Assembly (NCBI GenBank): GCA_029975055.1
Contig: JARKPU010000077.1
Coordinates: 124,001-188,000 of the forward strand
Direction: 5' to 3'
DNA from: Anaerolinea sp.
Lineage (GTDB): Bacteria; Chloroflexota; Anaerolineae; Anaerolineales; Anaerolineaceae
Length of the DNA stretch: 64,000 bases
A program made the translations under genes and the position numbers. The notes below the pieces were generated by a model. That model did not search any database and was not told where the DNA came from. It was given only the letters and a program-made list of their open reading frames with translations. Positions 1 to 8,145 of this stretch are shown in pieces (position 1 is the first letter of the stretch; each line of letters starts with the position of its first letter).

Positions 1-1291
1 CCAGGTCAAACAGATCCGCCCCAAATTGGATCTCCGGCCGGCTCTCGATCACGATCTCGGGCGTCGGGCCAGCGCTGCTCAACGTCGCCGTCAGCCGACC
101 TGCAAAGACCGCCGGGTTGTTCACATCCTGTTGCCACTCCAGGTCCAGGCTCAGCTTCTGCGGTCTGCGCGCCCCCGTGCTGGCCATCGCCGTCACCTTC
201 ATTGGATTCAACAACCGGCCGCGCAGCTGCAGGAAGTTGACGTATGCCAATTCACCTCCCATGTTCGTCACGGTCACCCTCGCCGTCTCTGCAAACACCT
301 CCGCCGCCACGTTGATCGAACCGGTCAGATCGCTGCCCAGCCCGCCGCTCTGGCTGTATGCCGTATAATCCGTGCTGGCCGCCGGTTCGGCCACGTCGAT
401 CGCCCCACCGCCAAACTCGGCAATGAGCTCTGTGCTCGCACCGGGCGAAAGTACCAATTCTTTTGGATTGGTCCAGACCACGCTTTCAGCCGCCGCGTTG
501 ATCGGATTCGCCGAGACGTAAACCAGGTTTCGCCGGATCTCCCACGGCTGCGGCACGCTCAGCTCCTGGCTCAGCTGCGTCTGGTCCACGCTCATGACTG
601 CCGTCTGCTCGCTGTGCCTGCTGCGGAACACAAACTGCCCCCCGGCCGCCTGAAAAACGTGCCCCAGTTCGCTCCCCGCCACCGCGCGGATCTCCTCCAG
701 CCCGCTCCGTCCCCGTCCCCACCAATACTCCAGCACATCCGCCCCCCGCGCCAGGTTCCTTCCCCACATCGCCGGCCATTCCGCCGCATCCAGGATCGCC
801 CCAATCGCCTGCCCGGCATAGATGTTTTCATACACCGGCGTGCTCGCCGGCATATCCTGCAGCCAGCGCAGCCCGTCCTCCGCCGAAACCACCGCCACGC
901 CCCCGCGTGGGTTCGCCCGGATGTTCTGAATCGTCCCGCTGAACAGGTCATAGGCCGTCGAGCCGCTTCTCACCCTCAGCTTGATGAACCTCCCCGGCGC
1001 AACGTTGGGGTAAAGCGGGCTGCTTGTGTTGAATGCGTCATACCGCCCGTCCCCGTTCTCCAGCACCGCCTCCATCCTCCCCGGGCTGGCCGCCTCCAGG
1101 CTCTCCCCCGCCGCTCCTACCAGGTAATTCCTCCCGCGCTCGATCGTCAGCCCCACCATCCGCCCGGCCTCGATCGCTCCCGAAAGCCCCCCGTCGTCGT
1201 CCCAGTCCACCTCCAGCCCCCAGATGAGATGCTCCGGTGTCGAAGCCCCATATTTCTGCGCCCCATACCCGAAAGTGCTATACCTGGCCAT
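1..1291 (-). CDS. Phage tail protein, partial (runs off the left edge)
   Basis: The minus strand is open from an ATG at 1291 to the window edge without a stop, giving about 430 residues. The start overlaps the tape measure gene by 14 nt, as expected in this compact operon. The N-terminal part (residues about 15 to 100) has the pattern of siphophage distal-tail or baseplate proteins: a short segment around LEVDWDDDGG, then LTIERGRNYLVG and GRYDAFNTSSPLYPNVAPG, followed by a beta-rich region with PGRFIKLRV and YDLFSGTIQNI. Position directly after the tape measure supports a tail-tip or hub role. Which tail-tip protein it is cannot be decided without the C-terminus. Confidence 0.75.
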   Translation of the reverse strand, partial: MARYSTFGYGAQKYGASTPEHLIWGLEVDWDDDGGLSGAIEAGRMVGLTIERGRNYLVGAAGESLEAASPGRMEAVLENGDGRYDAFNTSSPLYPNVAPGRFIKLRVRSGSTAYDLFSGTIQNIRANPRGGVAVVSAEDGLRWLQDMPASTPVYENIYAGQAIGAILDAAEWPAMWGRNLARGADVLEYWWGRGRSGLEEIRAVAGSELGHVFQAAGGQFVFRSRHSEQTAVMSVDQTQLSQELSVPQPWEIRRNLVYVSANPINAAAESVVWTNPKELVLSPGASTELIAEFGGGAIDVAEPAASTDYTAYSQSGGLGSDLTGSINVAAEVFAETARVTVTNMGGELAYVNFLQLRGRLLNPMKVTAMASTGARRPQKLSLDLEWQQDVNNPAVFAGRLTATLSSAGPTPEIVIESRPEIQFGADLFDL

Positions 1292-1961
1292 TTCGCCTCA
1301 GCTCGCGCACCACCGCCTCGATCGCCGGTCTGAGCACATTCGCCGCCTGCTCCGGGCTGGCTGGCGGGAACATCGACGGAAAACTCAGGTTGATCTGCAC
1401 GCTTCTCCCGCCTCCCCCGGCTGGCGGCGTTCCCATCCACCCGTCCGTCTTGGGCGTAAATGGCTCCGGCCCGTTTTCCCCCACCCACCTGGTCACGCCT
1501 GCCCACATCGGCCCGCCGCTTGCCCGCCCCGGCTCGCCGGCGTTATAGGTCCCGCTGTAATAATTCCCATAGCCCGCCCGTTCGCTCAGCATCCCGCGGC
1601 TGGTGCCTTTGAACACGTTATACTTCTCTCCAGCTTCGTTGAGCTTATTCAATTCGTCGGTCGCCGCCTTGGCCTGGATCAGCTTGCTCGATTCTTCCGC
1701 GCTCGCTCCGGTCAAGATCGAGAGCTCCCTCACCTCGCGCGCATAGTCCATCGTCTTGCCAATCGTCTCCCCCATCACCTGTCGCCCCAGGTCGATCACC
1801 TGGTTCACCGCGCTTCCTGCGCTCATCAGATCAGTGAAGCCTCTGGTCAGGTTCTTTGCCCCGTCTGCCGGCCCGCCCACGCCTCGTCGCGCCTGGTCGA
1901 AGACCTGGTTCGCCTGGTTCTGCGCCCGGATCAGGAATTCGAGAACGCTAGTCTCGGCCAT
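1278..1961 (-). CDS. Tail tape measure protein, unusually short (227 aa)
   Basis: Tape measure proteins set tail length and guide tube assembly. The first ~100 residues look like a tape measure N-terminus: helical, with RAQNQANQVFDQARRGVGG, a hydrophobic-Gly segment and YAREVRELSILTGASAEE. The last ~90 residues carry the typical tape measure tail GGPMWAGVTRWVGENGPEPFTP. The long helical middle normally present (most siphophage members exceed 600 residues) is missing: the text passes from TDELNKLNEAGEKYNVFKG straight into the Gly-rich C-terminus. It follows the tail chaperones and precedes the tail-tip gene, the standard place. Either an in-frame internal deletion or a genuinely miniature tail is possible. 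Confidence 0.75.
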   Translation of the reverse strand: MAETSVLEFLIRAQNQANQVFDQARRGVGGPADGAKNLTRGFTDLMSAGSAVNQVIDLGRQVMGETIGKTMDYAREVRELSILTGASAEESSKLIQAKAATDELNKLNEAGEKYNVFKGTSRGMLSERAGYGNYYSGTYNAGEPGRASGGPMWAGVTRWVGENGPEPFTPKTDGWMGTPPAGGGGRSVQINLSFPSMFPPASPEQAANVLRPAIEAVVRELRRNGQV

Positions 1962-2229
1962 TTTGCAGCTCCAAAATCGCCATCACCATCTGCCATTCCT
2001 CCGGGTGCGCCTCCGCCCATTCGCCTTCGTGCCCCGCCTGTCGCGTCCGCCACATCTGCCAGGTTGCGCATACCCGTTCTGCCAGCTCCATCCGCTCCAG
2101 CAGCCCCGCCTCCTGTTCCAGCACGCCCCCGCTCTCCGGCAGCGCCCGGTAGCGTTCGCAGCGCCGCGCCAGCTTCAGCATCGGCGGCGGTGGACCTTTC
2201 CCCTCCACATAATCCACCACCGCCAGCAT
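1948..2229 (-). CDS. Tail assembly chaperone, T-like downstream frame
   Basis: A 93-residue frame lying between the tail tube and tape measure genes, the usual place of the second tail assembly chaperone frame. Its ATG overlaps the stop of the preceding frame (TGATG), and it is in the -1 frame relative to that gene with a slippery heptamer just upstream, so it is probably made mainly as a fusion to the preceding 80-residue protein. It is rich in Glu, Arg and Trp (motif HPEEWQMVMAI near the end) and has no transmembrane segment. The call rests on synteny and the frameshift arrangement, not on recognisable family residues. Confidence 0.6.
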   Translation of the reverse strand: MLAVVDYVEGKGPPPPMLKLARRCERYRALPESGGVLEQEAGLLERMELAERVCATWQMWRTRQAGHEGEWAEAHPEEWQMVMAILELQNGRD

Positions 2230-2471
2230 CAGTTTGGGTCCGGCGCCAGGATCTCTTGTACGCGCTTCTGGATCGCCCGGCTGGTCAGGATCACATCCCT
2301 CGGGTCCGCCTGGTCAACTTCCAGGTCGAACCAGCCCGCCTCCACCGCGCAGCGCACCACGCCCCCGGCGTAGCTCGCCACGTTCATCTTCCCCGGCTCG
2401 ATCCCGCGCTCCTCCAGCAGCCCCAAAAAGCGCTCGAACTGCGCTTGTGTGATCTTCGGCAGCTCGCTCAT
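2229..2471 (-). CDS. Tail assembly chaperone, G-like upstream frame
   Basis: An 80-residue protein starting at an ATG at 2471 that overlaps the tail tube gene by 4 nt (ATGA). It is small and mixed helical, with PKITQAQFERFLGLLEERG at the N-terminus. In siphophages the short chaperone G coats the tape measure and is extended by -1 frameshifting to GT, which recruits tail tube subunits. The last sense codons here are CCA AAC before TGA, which form the heptamer C CCA AAC in the correct phase. Assignment is by position, size and this frameshift signal. Confidence 0.65.
   Translation of the reverse strand: MSELPKITQAQFERFLGLLEERGIEPGKMNVASYAGGVVRCAVEAGWFDLEVDQADPRDVILTSRAIQKRVQEILAPDPN
2232..2238 (-). 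promoter_or_regulatory. Programmed -1 frameshift slippery heptamer C CCA AAC
   Basis: On the minus strand the coding text ends GAC CCA AAC TGA. The heptamer CCCAAAC fits X XXY YYZ in the zero frame and touches the stop codon. A -1 slip gives CTG ATG CTG GCG, which continues in frame through the 93-residue downstream gene. This would make a fusion of about 174 residues, the G/GT arrangement known in many tailed phages. No strong 3' hairpin was identified by eye. Confidence 0.7.
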
Positions 2472-3478
2472 GGCAGGCTCGCAAGCTCGTTCACCCAGGT
2501 AAATTCCGCGAAAAGGTTCGCCGTACTGTTGAACCTCGCCCTGAACACGCCCGCGATCACGTCGTTTCCCTTCTGGCTGCCCAGCTTCTCGAACTTCTCC
2601 CACTTCCCGGCCAGGTCGATCCGCGCCGTCTTCTTGCTGAAGCTCGTCCCAGGCGTTCCCAGGTTGCTCCCTTCCCATTGCAGCCTGATCAACCGCCCCG
2701 TCTCGGCCCGCCAGTTCGCTTTTTCTGCCGTAGCCGTCCCATCGTGCTCGAAGGTCAGGTTCAACACCACCTCCATCTCCTCCCGCACGTGCTTGATCGT
2801 CGTGAAGTACAGCTGCCCGTCGCCTGTTTCCACGATCGTCCAGCCGGTCTTCACCGCCAGCTCCATTCCCAAAAAGGTGCCGCTCTTCTGCGTCGTGCCG
2901 ATCGTCCCGCCGATTGCATCAATGAACAGCTTCCCTTTGCTAAAGAGGATGCTCTCCACGCTCGGCAGGCTCAACCCGTTCGTCCACGTCGTCGGCGTCA
3001 GCTGCCGCCCGGCCCACTCCGCGCTCCACATCAACGCTTCGCCCGGCTTGCCCGTCAGCTTAAAGCTCTCCACGAAGGCATATTCCATCTCTTCGCACTG
3101 GTTGTCGTCGCCGCCTTCCAGCGTATAGGTCTTCAGCACGTTCATATTCGGCGCCGTCGTCGGCATCGGGTAGATATACTTCTTCCCGCTCCCGCCGCCG
3201 TCGGCTGCGCCGGTCACCACATTCTTGATCCCTGCCGCGAAGATGTAGGGTTGTTCGAATGTCGCCGGCGTCGGGTCGAACGTGAAACCCGCCAGCAGCC
3301 TCGGCGTGATCGTCCGATCCACCCCGCTCACATAGCCGATATCTTCCTCGACGAACTGCACAACCCGCTTGTCTTCCGGCAGGCCCTTGCCTCTCCAGAT
3401 CGCCGTCGCCGCCACGGCCGTCCCGGCCACCGATTCCGCTCCCAGTTGTATCTTGCGGCCGCCTTCGATTCCAGCCAT
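2468..3478 (-). CDS. Major tail tube protein
   Basis: A 336-residue protein with the profile of a siphophage tail tube subunit: the N-terminus GGRKIQLGAESVAGTAVAATAIWRG is typical of such proteins, and the rest is predicted mostly beta with many Thr/Gly repeats (ITPRLLAGFTFD, TRIDLAGKWEKFEKLG type strands). It lies between the tail terminator-like gene and the chaperone pair, the standard position. A strong ribosome binding site (AGGAGGTGG) precedes the ATG at 3478. It should polymerise around the tape measure. Confidence comes from synteny plus composition; no catalytic motif is expected. Confidence 0.75.
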   Translation of the reverse strand: MAGIEGGRKIQLGAESVAGTAVAATAIWRGKGLPEDKRVVQFVEEDIGYVSGVDRTITPRLLAGFTFDPTPATFEQPYIFAAGIKNVVTGAADGGGSGKKYIYPMPTTAPNMNVLKTYTLEGGDDNQCEEMEYAFVESFKLTGKPGEALMWSAEWAGRQLTPTTWTNGLSLPSVESILFSKGKLFIDAIGGTIGTTQKSGTFLGMELAVKTGWTIVETGDGQLYFTTIKHVREEMEVVLNLTFEHDGTATAEKANWRAETGRLIRLQWEGSNLGTPGTSFSKKTARIDLAGKWEKFEKLGSQKGNDVIAGVFRARFNSTANLFAEFTWVNELASLP

Positions 3479-3486
3479 ACCACCTC

Positions 3487-3945
3487 CTACTCGATCACGA
3501 CCTGGTTGGTCACGTTTTCCTTGACGCGCCAGTACACGATCAAACCCCAGTGCGGCTCCTCACCGCCGTATTTCAATTCCACAGGTCCTTCGATGCTCTT
3601 GCCATCCTGCTGCAGGAGGAAATAATCCACCTTCCCTCCCAGCGTCATGTGCAGCGCTGCAGCATCCCGGATCCTCGCAAAATAGCGGATCACGAACGGC
3701 AGCAGCGATCTTGCCGTATTGGGCGTCAGGTGGAACTCCGTCTTCCCATCCCACAAATCCACGCTGTTGCCCGCGCCGTATTCGCTCAACACCTGGCGTG
3801 GGTAGCTGATCGCGCACGGGAACTCGCTCAGCGCATCCGGAACCTCACCCACCTCGTACATCTGGTATGAGCGCACCTTCCCACCCTTCCCGTCGTCGAT
3901 CTCTCCCCACACCTTCGCGATTTCATCGATCCAATTCTCAATCAT
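3487..3945 (-). CDS. Tail terminator-like protein
   Basis: A 152-residue protein directly before the tail tube gene and overlapping the end of the tail completion gene by 8 nt. In HK97-type modules this slot holds the tail terminator (lambda gpU-like), which caps the tube and joins it to the head. The sequence has an amphipathic N-terminal helix (MIENWIDEIAKVWGEI) and beta-rich middle and end (WGLIVYWRVKENVTNQVVIE), compatible with that fold. The proposal is positional; the sequence alone would read as hypothetical. Confidence 0.5.
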   Translation of the reverse strand: MIENWIDEIAKVWGEIDDGKGGKVRSYQMYEVGEVPDALSEFPCAISYPRQVLSEYGAGNSVDLWDGKTEFHLTPNTARSLLPFVIRYFARIRDAAALHMTLGGKVDYFLLQQDGKSIEGPVELKYGGEEPHWGLIVYWRVKENVTNQVVIE

Positions 3946-4501
3946 GCATCACCGCCTTGGCAATCCGCGCCTGTGCCGCTTTAAAGAACTCCAGCACTCT
4001 TCCTCTGGCCCGTTGGAATCCTCCGCTCAAGAAATGCCTGCCCTTGATCCCTCGCCGGTAAATAGCCATCGCGATCGCACCCGCCACCGTCGCATCCTCT
4101 ACCAGTTGTGTGAACTGGTTTCCCCTCCGTCTCCCCGATGGCGACCTCGATCCGGCCAGGCCCTTCACGTGCACCCACCGGATCAGGCTCTCCATCCCCT
4201 CCGGGCTGATCCAGTGTCCAGGTTCCCGCCCGAATTCCATCACCTTCGGGTACACCTCATCCTTCATGCTCGAGCCGATCCGCCCAATAATCGTTCCGCC
4301 CAGGCCGGTTGTCACTTCGCTCCCGATCGAATTCCTCAACATTCCAGAGACGCCCACCGGCGCGAGCGGCTTCACCTCGGCTTCCACAGCATAGACGGGT
4401 TGCTCCATTGCCCGCGTTGGCTCGCGTTGGGCAATCTGCGGAAATTTCTCCAGCCCCCGCATCTCCTCGTCGAAGCCCTTCAATTCGATCTGAAAGTCCA
4501 T
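3938..4501 (-). CDS. HK97 gp10-like tail completion protein
   Basis: A 187-residue protein whose ATG at 4501 overlaps the stop of the connector gene. It shows the HK97 gp10 pattern: an N-terminal helix (FDEEMRGLEKFPQIAQREPTRAM), then a segment resembling APVGVSGMLRNSI, a Gly-rich strand region (TTGLGGTIIGRIGSSM) with a tyrosine and PKVMEFG, and a C-terminal helix. In HK97-type phages this protein joins head and tail. An alternative start lies further upstream, but only the ATG at 4501 fits the tight gene coupling. Confidence 0.65.
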   Translation of the reverse strand: MDFQIELKGFDEEMRGLEKFPQIAQREPTRAMEQPVYAVEAEVKPLAPVGVSGMLRNSIGSEVTTGLGGTIIGRIGSSMKDEVYPKVMEFGREPGHWISPEGMESLIRWVHVKGLAGSRSPSGRRRGNQFTQLVEDATVAGAIAMAIYRRGIKGRHFLSGGFQRARGRVLEFFKAAQARIAKAVMHD

Positions 4502-5511
4502 CACAGCTCCCAAATCGTATACGCCTGTCGGATCTTCTCGATCTCTTTCGGGAAGGCGTTGTGCCGCAAGATCACCTGTCGCGTTGTCACCCATTCATCC
4601 GAAAATCCCGTCTGCGCCATCCGCAGCATCAAGGCTGCCATCTGCCGGCACAACCCGTTCACGTCTTCAGGCGGCGCATAGCGCCGCAGGCCGGCATTGC
4701 TATGGGCCGCCGCCGTCGTCCCGTTCGCTCCCCTCCTCACCGAGTAAGTTCGATACACATAAACGTCCGCTCCGGTCTGGTGGCCAGTGCGCCTCGTCCC
4801 GTTGTACCCCCGGCTGACCAGCACCAGGTTATTGGCCTTGTCAAGCACCCGCATCTGCTCGAAGTCGATCCGCAGCACCTCGTTCGGGTTCACCTTGCTG
4901 GCATCGTCCAGCGCGATCTCCTCCTCGTTCCCGTCGATTCCCCCGTTCAGGTTCGCCGTTGAATCGCTCGCTGCGCCGGTAGCCGTCACTACTTCCTGCT
5001 CATCCTCCACCAGCAGCACCATCCCAGGCGAAACCTCTGCCCCGTTGGTCACTACCAGGCTTGTGTCCCCGATCAATTGAGAGCTGTTAGCCGCTAGCTG
5101 AACGCTTCTCTCATACAATCCCCACCGCCCGCTGATCGAGACAATGTCTCTCCTCGCCGGCCATGCGCCGATGTTTGTCGAGTCCCGATCACACGCAATC
5201 CGTGTGTACGGGCCGTTCTCCCAATGCCGCTGCCTCGGGTAGAGCAGGTAATCGTTCCCTTGTAAAGTCAAAGAATCGACCTGAATCGCACTCACGCTCA
5301 ACAATGGGTCCACCCACAAGTCCTCGTCGCCCGTTCCGTCGAAGCGCCTGGTTTCCATCGTGGGGATAAATTGTCCCAGGTTGCGGTCGATCCACTCTGA
5401 AGCCGCGCCGATCTTGTTCATCACCTGGTTTTCCTTCCAGGCCTTGATCCCGCCGGTCTCCAGGTCGTCCAGCAGCTCTGCCAACGTGCAATATAGCCTG
5501 TCTATCATCAT
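4501..5511 (-). CDS. Head-tail connector (adaptor) protein with a large insertion
   Basis: A 336-residue protein. The N-terminal (RLYCTLAELLDDLE, IDRNLGQFIP) and C-terminal helices (LCRQMAALMLRMAQTGFSDEW) match the helical gp6/gp15-type connector that sits under the portal. Between them is a beta-rich insertion of about 200 residues (PGMVLLVEDEQEVV, VSRGYNGTRRTGH), making it about three times longer than minimal adaptors. The segment SVQLAANSSQLIGD resembles the simple repeat-derived peptides seen elsewhere in this prophage. The start codon overlaps the previous stop (ATGATGA), so 5511 or 5508 may be used. Confidence 0.6.
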   Translation of the reverse strand: MMIDRLYCTLAELLDDLETGGIKAWKENQVMNKIGAASEWIDRNLGQFIPTMETRRFDGTGDEDLWVDPLLSVSAIQVDSLTLQGNDYLLYPRQRHWENGPYTRIACDRDSTNIGAWPARRDIVSISGRWGLYERSVQLAANSSQLIGDTSLVVTNGAEVSPGMVLLVEDEQEVVTATGAASDSTANLNGGIDGNEEEIALDDASKVNPNEVLRIDFEQMRVLDKANNLVLVSRGYNGTRRTGHQTGADVYVYRTYSVRRGANGTTAAAHSNAGLRRYAPPEDVNGLCRQMAALMLRMAQTGFSDEWVTTRQVILRHNAFPKEIEKIRQAYTIWEL

Positions 5512-5786
5512 GGCTCGATCTCGAACGAAGCCGAGGCTCCCGTCCCGGTCAACGTGGCGTAGATTCCTGCCGAAAACACCACGCCTTTCCCGTCTCCCGA
5601 GGTCCATGAGTCACCCGCCCCAATGACTGCCCCCAGGGTCAGGGTGTCGCTCCCACCGCCGGCGCTGCTATCCTGAATGCCCAATGTCGCAGCAGCTGAT
5701 CCTGCCACCAGGTGCACCGATTTCAGAATACACGGCCCGGCCTTCACCAATCCCGTCGCAGTCACCTTCACCAACCGCGCGCCCAT
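5508..5786 (-). CDS. Small beta-rich head protein (decoration or fibre-like), hypothetical
   Basis: A 92-residue protein with a good ribosome binding site (AGGAGG, 6 nt before the ATG at 5786). The sequence is almost entirely small residues with alternating hydrophobics (LKSVHLVAGSAAATLGIQD, GVVFSAGIYATLTG), suggesting a beta-sandwich. Proteins like this occur next to capsid genes and may decorate heads. It overlaps both neighbours by a few bases, so it belongs to the late transcript. No specific function is visible. Confidence 0.5.
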   Translation of the reverse strand: MGARLVKVTATGLVKAGPCILKSVHLVAGSAAATLGIQDSSAGGGSDTLTLGAVIGAGDSWTSGDGKGVVFSAGIYATLTGTGASASFEIEP

Positions 5787-6058
5787 CAATCACCTCCTCG
5801 TTTTACAGCCTTGAAATCATCCGCGCTGATCGGTTCTTGCGTTCCCCGGCTTCTGGTCTCCGCCTCGCGTACCATTCGATCTTTACGTATTTCTTCATTC
5901 AACGGCTGTTCCTTCTCCTTCTTCCCGGCTGCCCGGAGCACCCCCGGGCTGTCGCGGTTCACCGCCTCTGCAAGCCGGTCGTCAATATCCACCAGGTCAC
6001 CTTTCAACCACGGCCCCGCCAGGCTGCTCTTATAGTTCCACTGCACGAGGTATTTCAT
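5786..6058 (-). CDS. Small charged late protein, hypothetical
   Basis: A 90-residue protein starting at the ATG at 6058 behind a GAGAGGAAAG ribosome binding site. The first half (YLVQWNYKSSLAGPWLKGDLVDIDDRLAEAVNRDSPGVL) resembles a short beta-helical module; the second half is very rich in Lys, Arg and Glu (KKEKEQPLNEEIRKDRMVREAETRSRG) and is probably disordered or helical. It lies between the head protein genes and the connector, so a structural or assembly role is likely, but nothing more can be read from it. Confidence 0.45.
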   Translation of the reverse strand: MKYLVQWNYKSSLAGPWLKGDLVDIDDRLAEAVNRDSPGVLRAAGKKEKEQPLNEEIRKDRMVREAETRSRGTQEPISADDFKAVKRGGD

Positions 6059-6126
6059 CTTTCCTCTCCTGAGCGCCTGAGAGCCGAAGCTCCCAGGCAC
6101 TCATCATCTGATTCCCATCGTCAGTT

Positions 6127-6573
6127 TCAAATCCCATCCAGGTATACCAGCGCCCAAACCACCACCACGATATCCGCCGTCACCGGTGCCCACGATCCAT
6201 CCGTGGTCACCCGCGCGCCGAGTTTATCTCCCGCCTGGAAGGTGTCATTCCCGCGTGCTTGCCGCGTAGCCGCCGATTGGGTATTGGTGGCGTTCAACAC
6301 GCCGGTCAGCCCCGTCGCAGTGGCGTTGATCATCGCCTCGGCTGTCAGCGTTCCACCCGATCTGGCTGCCGATGCCCTCACCGAGATCCCGATGATCTCA
6401 CCGCCCCACGGCATCACGTATCCGTCTGCCGCATTCTGGTCGTCTGCGCTGGCCGCCGCATCCCTCACCTCGGCCACCGTCAGGCCTGCATTGCTCTGGC
6501 TGGCCGCCACATCACTTTGCATGAACACCAACGGCACCAGCGTCCCCTTTGCGATCGCATTGATCATTTGCAT
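6127..6573 (-). CDS. Capsid-associated beta protein (decoration/head fibre candidate)
   Basis: A 148-residue protein immediately downstream of the major capsid gene. The ATG at 6573 follows AGGAAAGG; an upstream TTG or ATG would add eight residues. It is Ala/Thr/Gly rich with repeated strand-like segments (GGEIIGISVRASAARSGGTLTAEAM, GARVTTDGSWAPVTADIVVVVWALVYL), which is typical of capsid decoration or head-fibre proteins. Position after the capsid gene supports this. The assignment is inferred, not from a recognised domain. Confidence 0.45.
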   Translation of the reverse strand: MQMINAIAKGTLVPLVFMQSDVAASQSNAGLTVAEVRDAAASADDQNAADGYVMPWGGEIIGISVRASAARSGGTLTAEAMINATATGLTGVLNATNTQSAATRQARGNDTFQAGDKLGARVTTDGSWAPVTADIVVVVWALVYLDGI

Positions 6574-6633
6574 AGCCCTTTCCTCCTGCCCAGGCACCCA
6601 TCACCTCATCGACTGATTGACTTATCGACATCC

Positions 6634-8145
6634 CTACAGGGAAATATCGTAGATCACGTCCGCCGCCTCGATCCCGCTCGCCGCGCCGGTTGGCGTGAAC
6701 CGCCCCAGCCCCATCCGCAGGCTCAGCACGATGCGCGTCTGGTCCGTCGCCGGGATGCGCTCGCTCTCCGTCTTCACCCGGCGGCGCCAGCCCACCTTGA
6801 ACCCCCGCCGGTTGAACGTCGTCACCTGGCCCTTCGTGTTATTGCTGGCCGTGGTGCTCACCTTTCCGTCCGCTTCGGTTTTCGGTTGCGCGATCGTCGA
6901 AATCACCGGGTGCCCCAGCACGCGCGTCACCTCGCCGTTGAGCAGCGCCTGGCCGTTGAGCTGTTTGTAGGCGATGATCTCGTCCAGCAGCGCGATCCGG
7001 TCCGCCGTTTCAGGGTCTGCCGCGAAGATCAGGTCGGTCGGGTCGTTCGGGTGCCCCCAATCCACCTTGTTTGTCAGGTCGATCATCCGCCCCTTCACGT
7101 CCCGCAGCGCGGCCAGCGATATCGCTCCTGCCAGGTCCTTGCTGTTCCCGGTGTTATCCACCAGCCCCGCATGCCTGATCCCGTCGAATGCCAGGTAATG
7201 TTTGGTGTCCGCCGGGTCGGCATCGTCCAGGTTGATGTTGCCGGTCGCCGCGTTGGTCGTGTCGCCGTTCAGCACCAGGCTGTCGCCGTAGAAGGCCACC
7301 GAGAGCAGTTGCTGCCGCCGCAGGAAGGGCACGAACGGGATGATCGAATCCTCTTCGATCTCACCGCTCCACATTTGATGGATCACGAACTTCTTCGCGT
7401 CCACCTGCACCCGCTGCGAGCCGGTCTTCACCGTGCTGTAGTTCGAGGAATTGTTCAATGTCGATTCCGCCACGAACAGCATCTCCGGAAAATCCACTTC
7501 CACCGGCAGGTAAGCCGTCGGTTGAGTCATCTCGAAGGTCTCGAGCAGCCCCAGAATGCGGCTCTCGCCCCGCGCGGCATCCCACAACTCGCTCACATAC
7601 TGCGCGCCGATCAGCTGCTGCCCGTAGCCGCTTTCTGCCGTGTCCATTGCGCGCATCGCTCGCTGGTACGCCTCGGTCAGCTCGAAAGCCCCGCGCCCGG
7701 CCAGCTCCCGGTCTCCGCCGCCCAGCCAGGTTACCGGAATCCGCGGGAACAGATCGTCGATCGCCCGGCGGTCCATCGCGCGCACCTGCTCCATCGGCAG
7801 GTAATAGGCCTCCGAGATCGCCTGGAAGGTATTGCGCAGTTCCTCCCCCGGCCCCTCGTACACGCCCGGGTCGTTCACGCGCTTCTGACCGCGCAAGCTC
7901 TCCTGCAGGTCATACAGGAATTCGATGTCCGCCACCGACAGCCCCCAGCGGGCATATTTCGTTCCGACCAGCTTGCCGTCGGTTTTCCCGCCGAAGCGCA
8001 TCTTGCGCACGAAGTCCTGGTCGTTCATCAGCAGGCCAAACTGTTCCGTCACCAGCTGCTTCAGCCGGTTCTCATCCACCGCCTGGCCGATCGCGGTCAG
8101 GCGCTCGTTGATGCTCTGCATCAACTGGTCGAAATTCTCAGGCAT
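6634..8145 (-). CDS. Major capsid protein, HK97 fold
   Basis: A 503-residue protein directly after the protease gene and with its start 8 nt inside that gene. The first ~60 residues are helical and charged (QLMQSINERLTAIGQAVDENRLKQ), like a delta/scaffold segment. The remainder has long phage capsid features: an N-arm-like region, FVPFLRRQQLLSVAFYGDSLVLNGD, a spine-helix segment, DLIFAADPETADRIALLDE and a C-terminal P-domain-like region ending RIVLSLRMGLGRFTPTGAASGIEAADVIYDISL. Order terminase, portal, protease, capsid confirms the call. Confidence 0.85.
   Translation of the reverse strand: MPENFDQLMQSINERLTAIGQAVDENRLKQLVTEQFGLLMNDQDFVRKMRFGGKTDGKLVGTKYARWGLSVADIEFLYDLQESLRGQKRVNDPGVYEGPGEELRNTFQAISEAYYLPMEQVRAMDRRAIDDLFPRIPVTWLGGGDRELAGRGAFELTEAYQRAMRAMDTAESGYGQQLIGAQYVSELWDAARGESRILGLLETFEMTQPTAYLPVEVDFPEMLFVAESTLNNSSNYSTVKTGSQRVQVDAKKFVIHQMWSGEIEEDSIIPFVPFLRRQQLLSVAFYGDSLVLNGDTTNAATGNINLDDADPADTKHYLAFDGIRHAGLVDNTGNSKDLAGAISLAALRDVKGRMIDLTNKVDWGHPNDPTDLIFAADPETADRIALLDEIIAYKQLNGQALLNGEVTRVLGHPVISTIAQPKTEADGKVSTTASNNTKGQVTTFNRRGFKVGWRRRVKTESERIPATDQTRIVLSLRMGLGRFTPTGAASGIEAADVIYDISL

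Noticed and set aside
26-1333. Long plus-strand open frame at the left edge
   Set aside because: It is the complement of the partial tail protein; composition is Pro/Arg-rich like a shadow frame.
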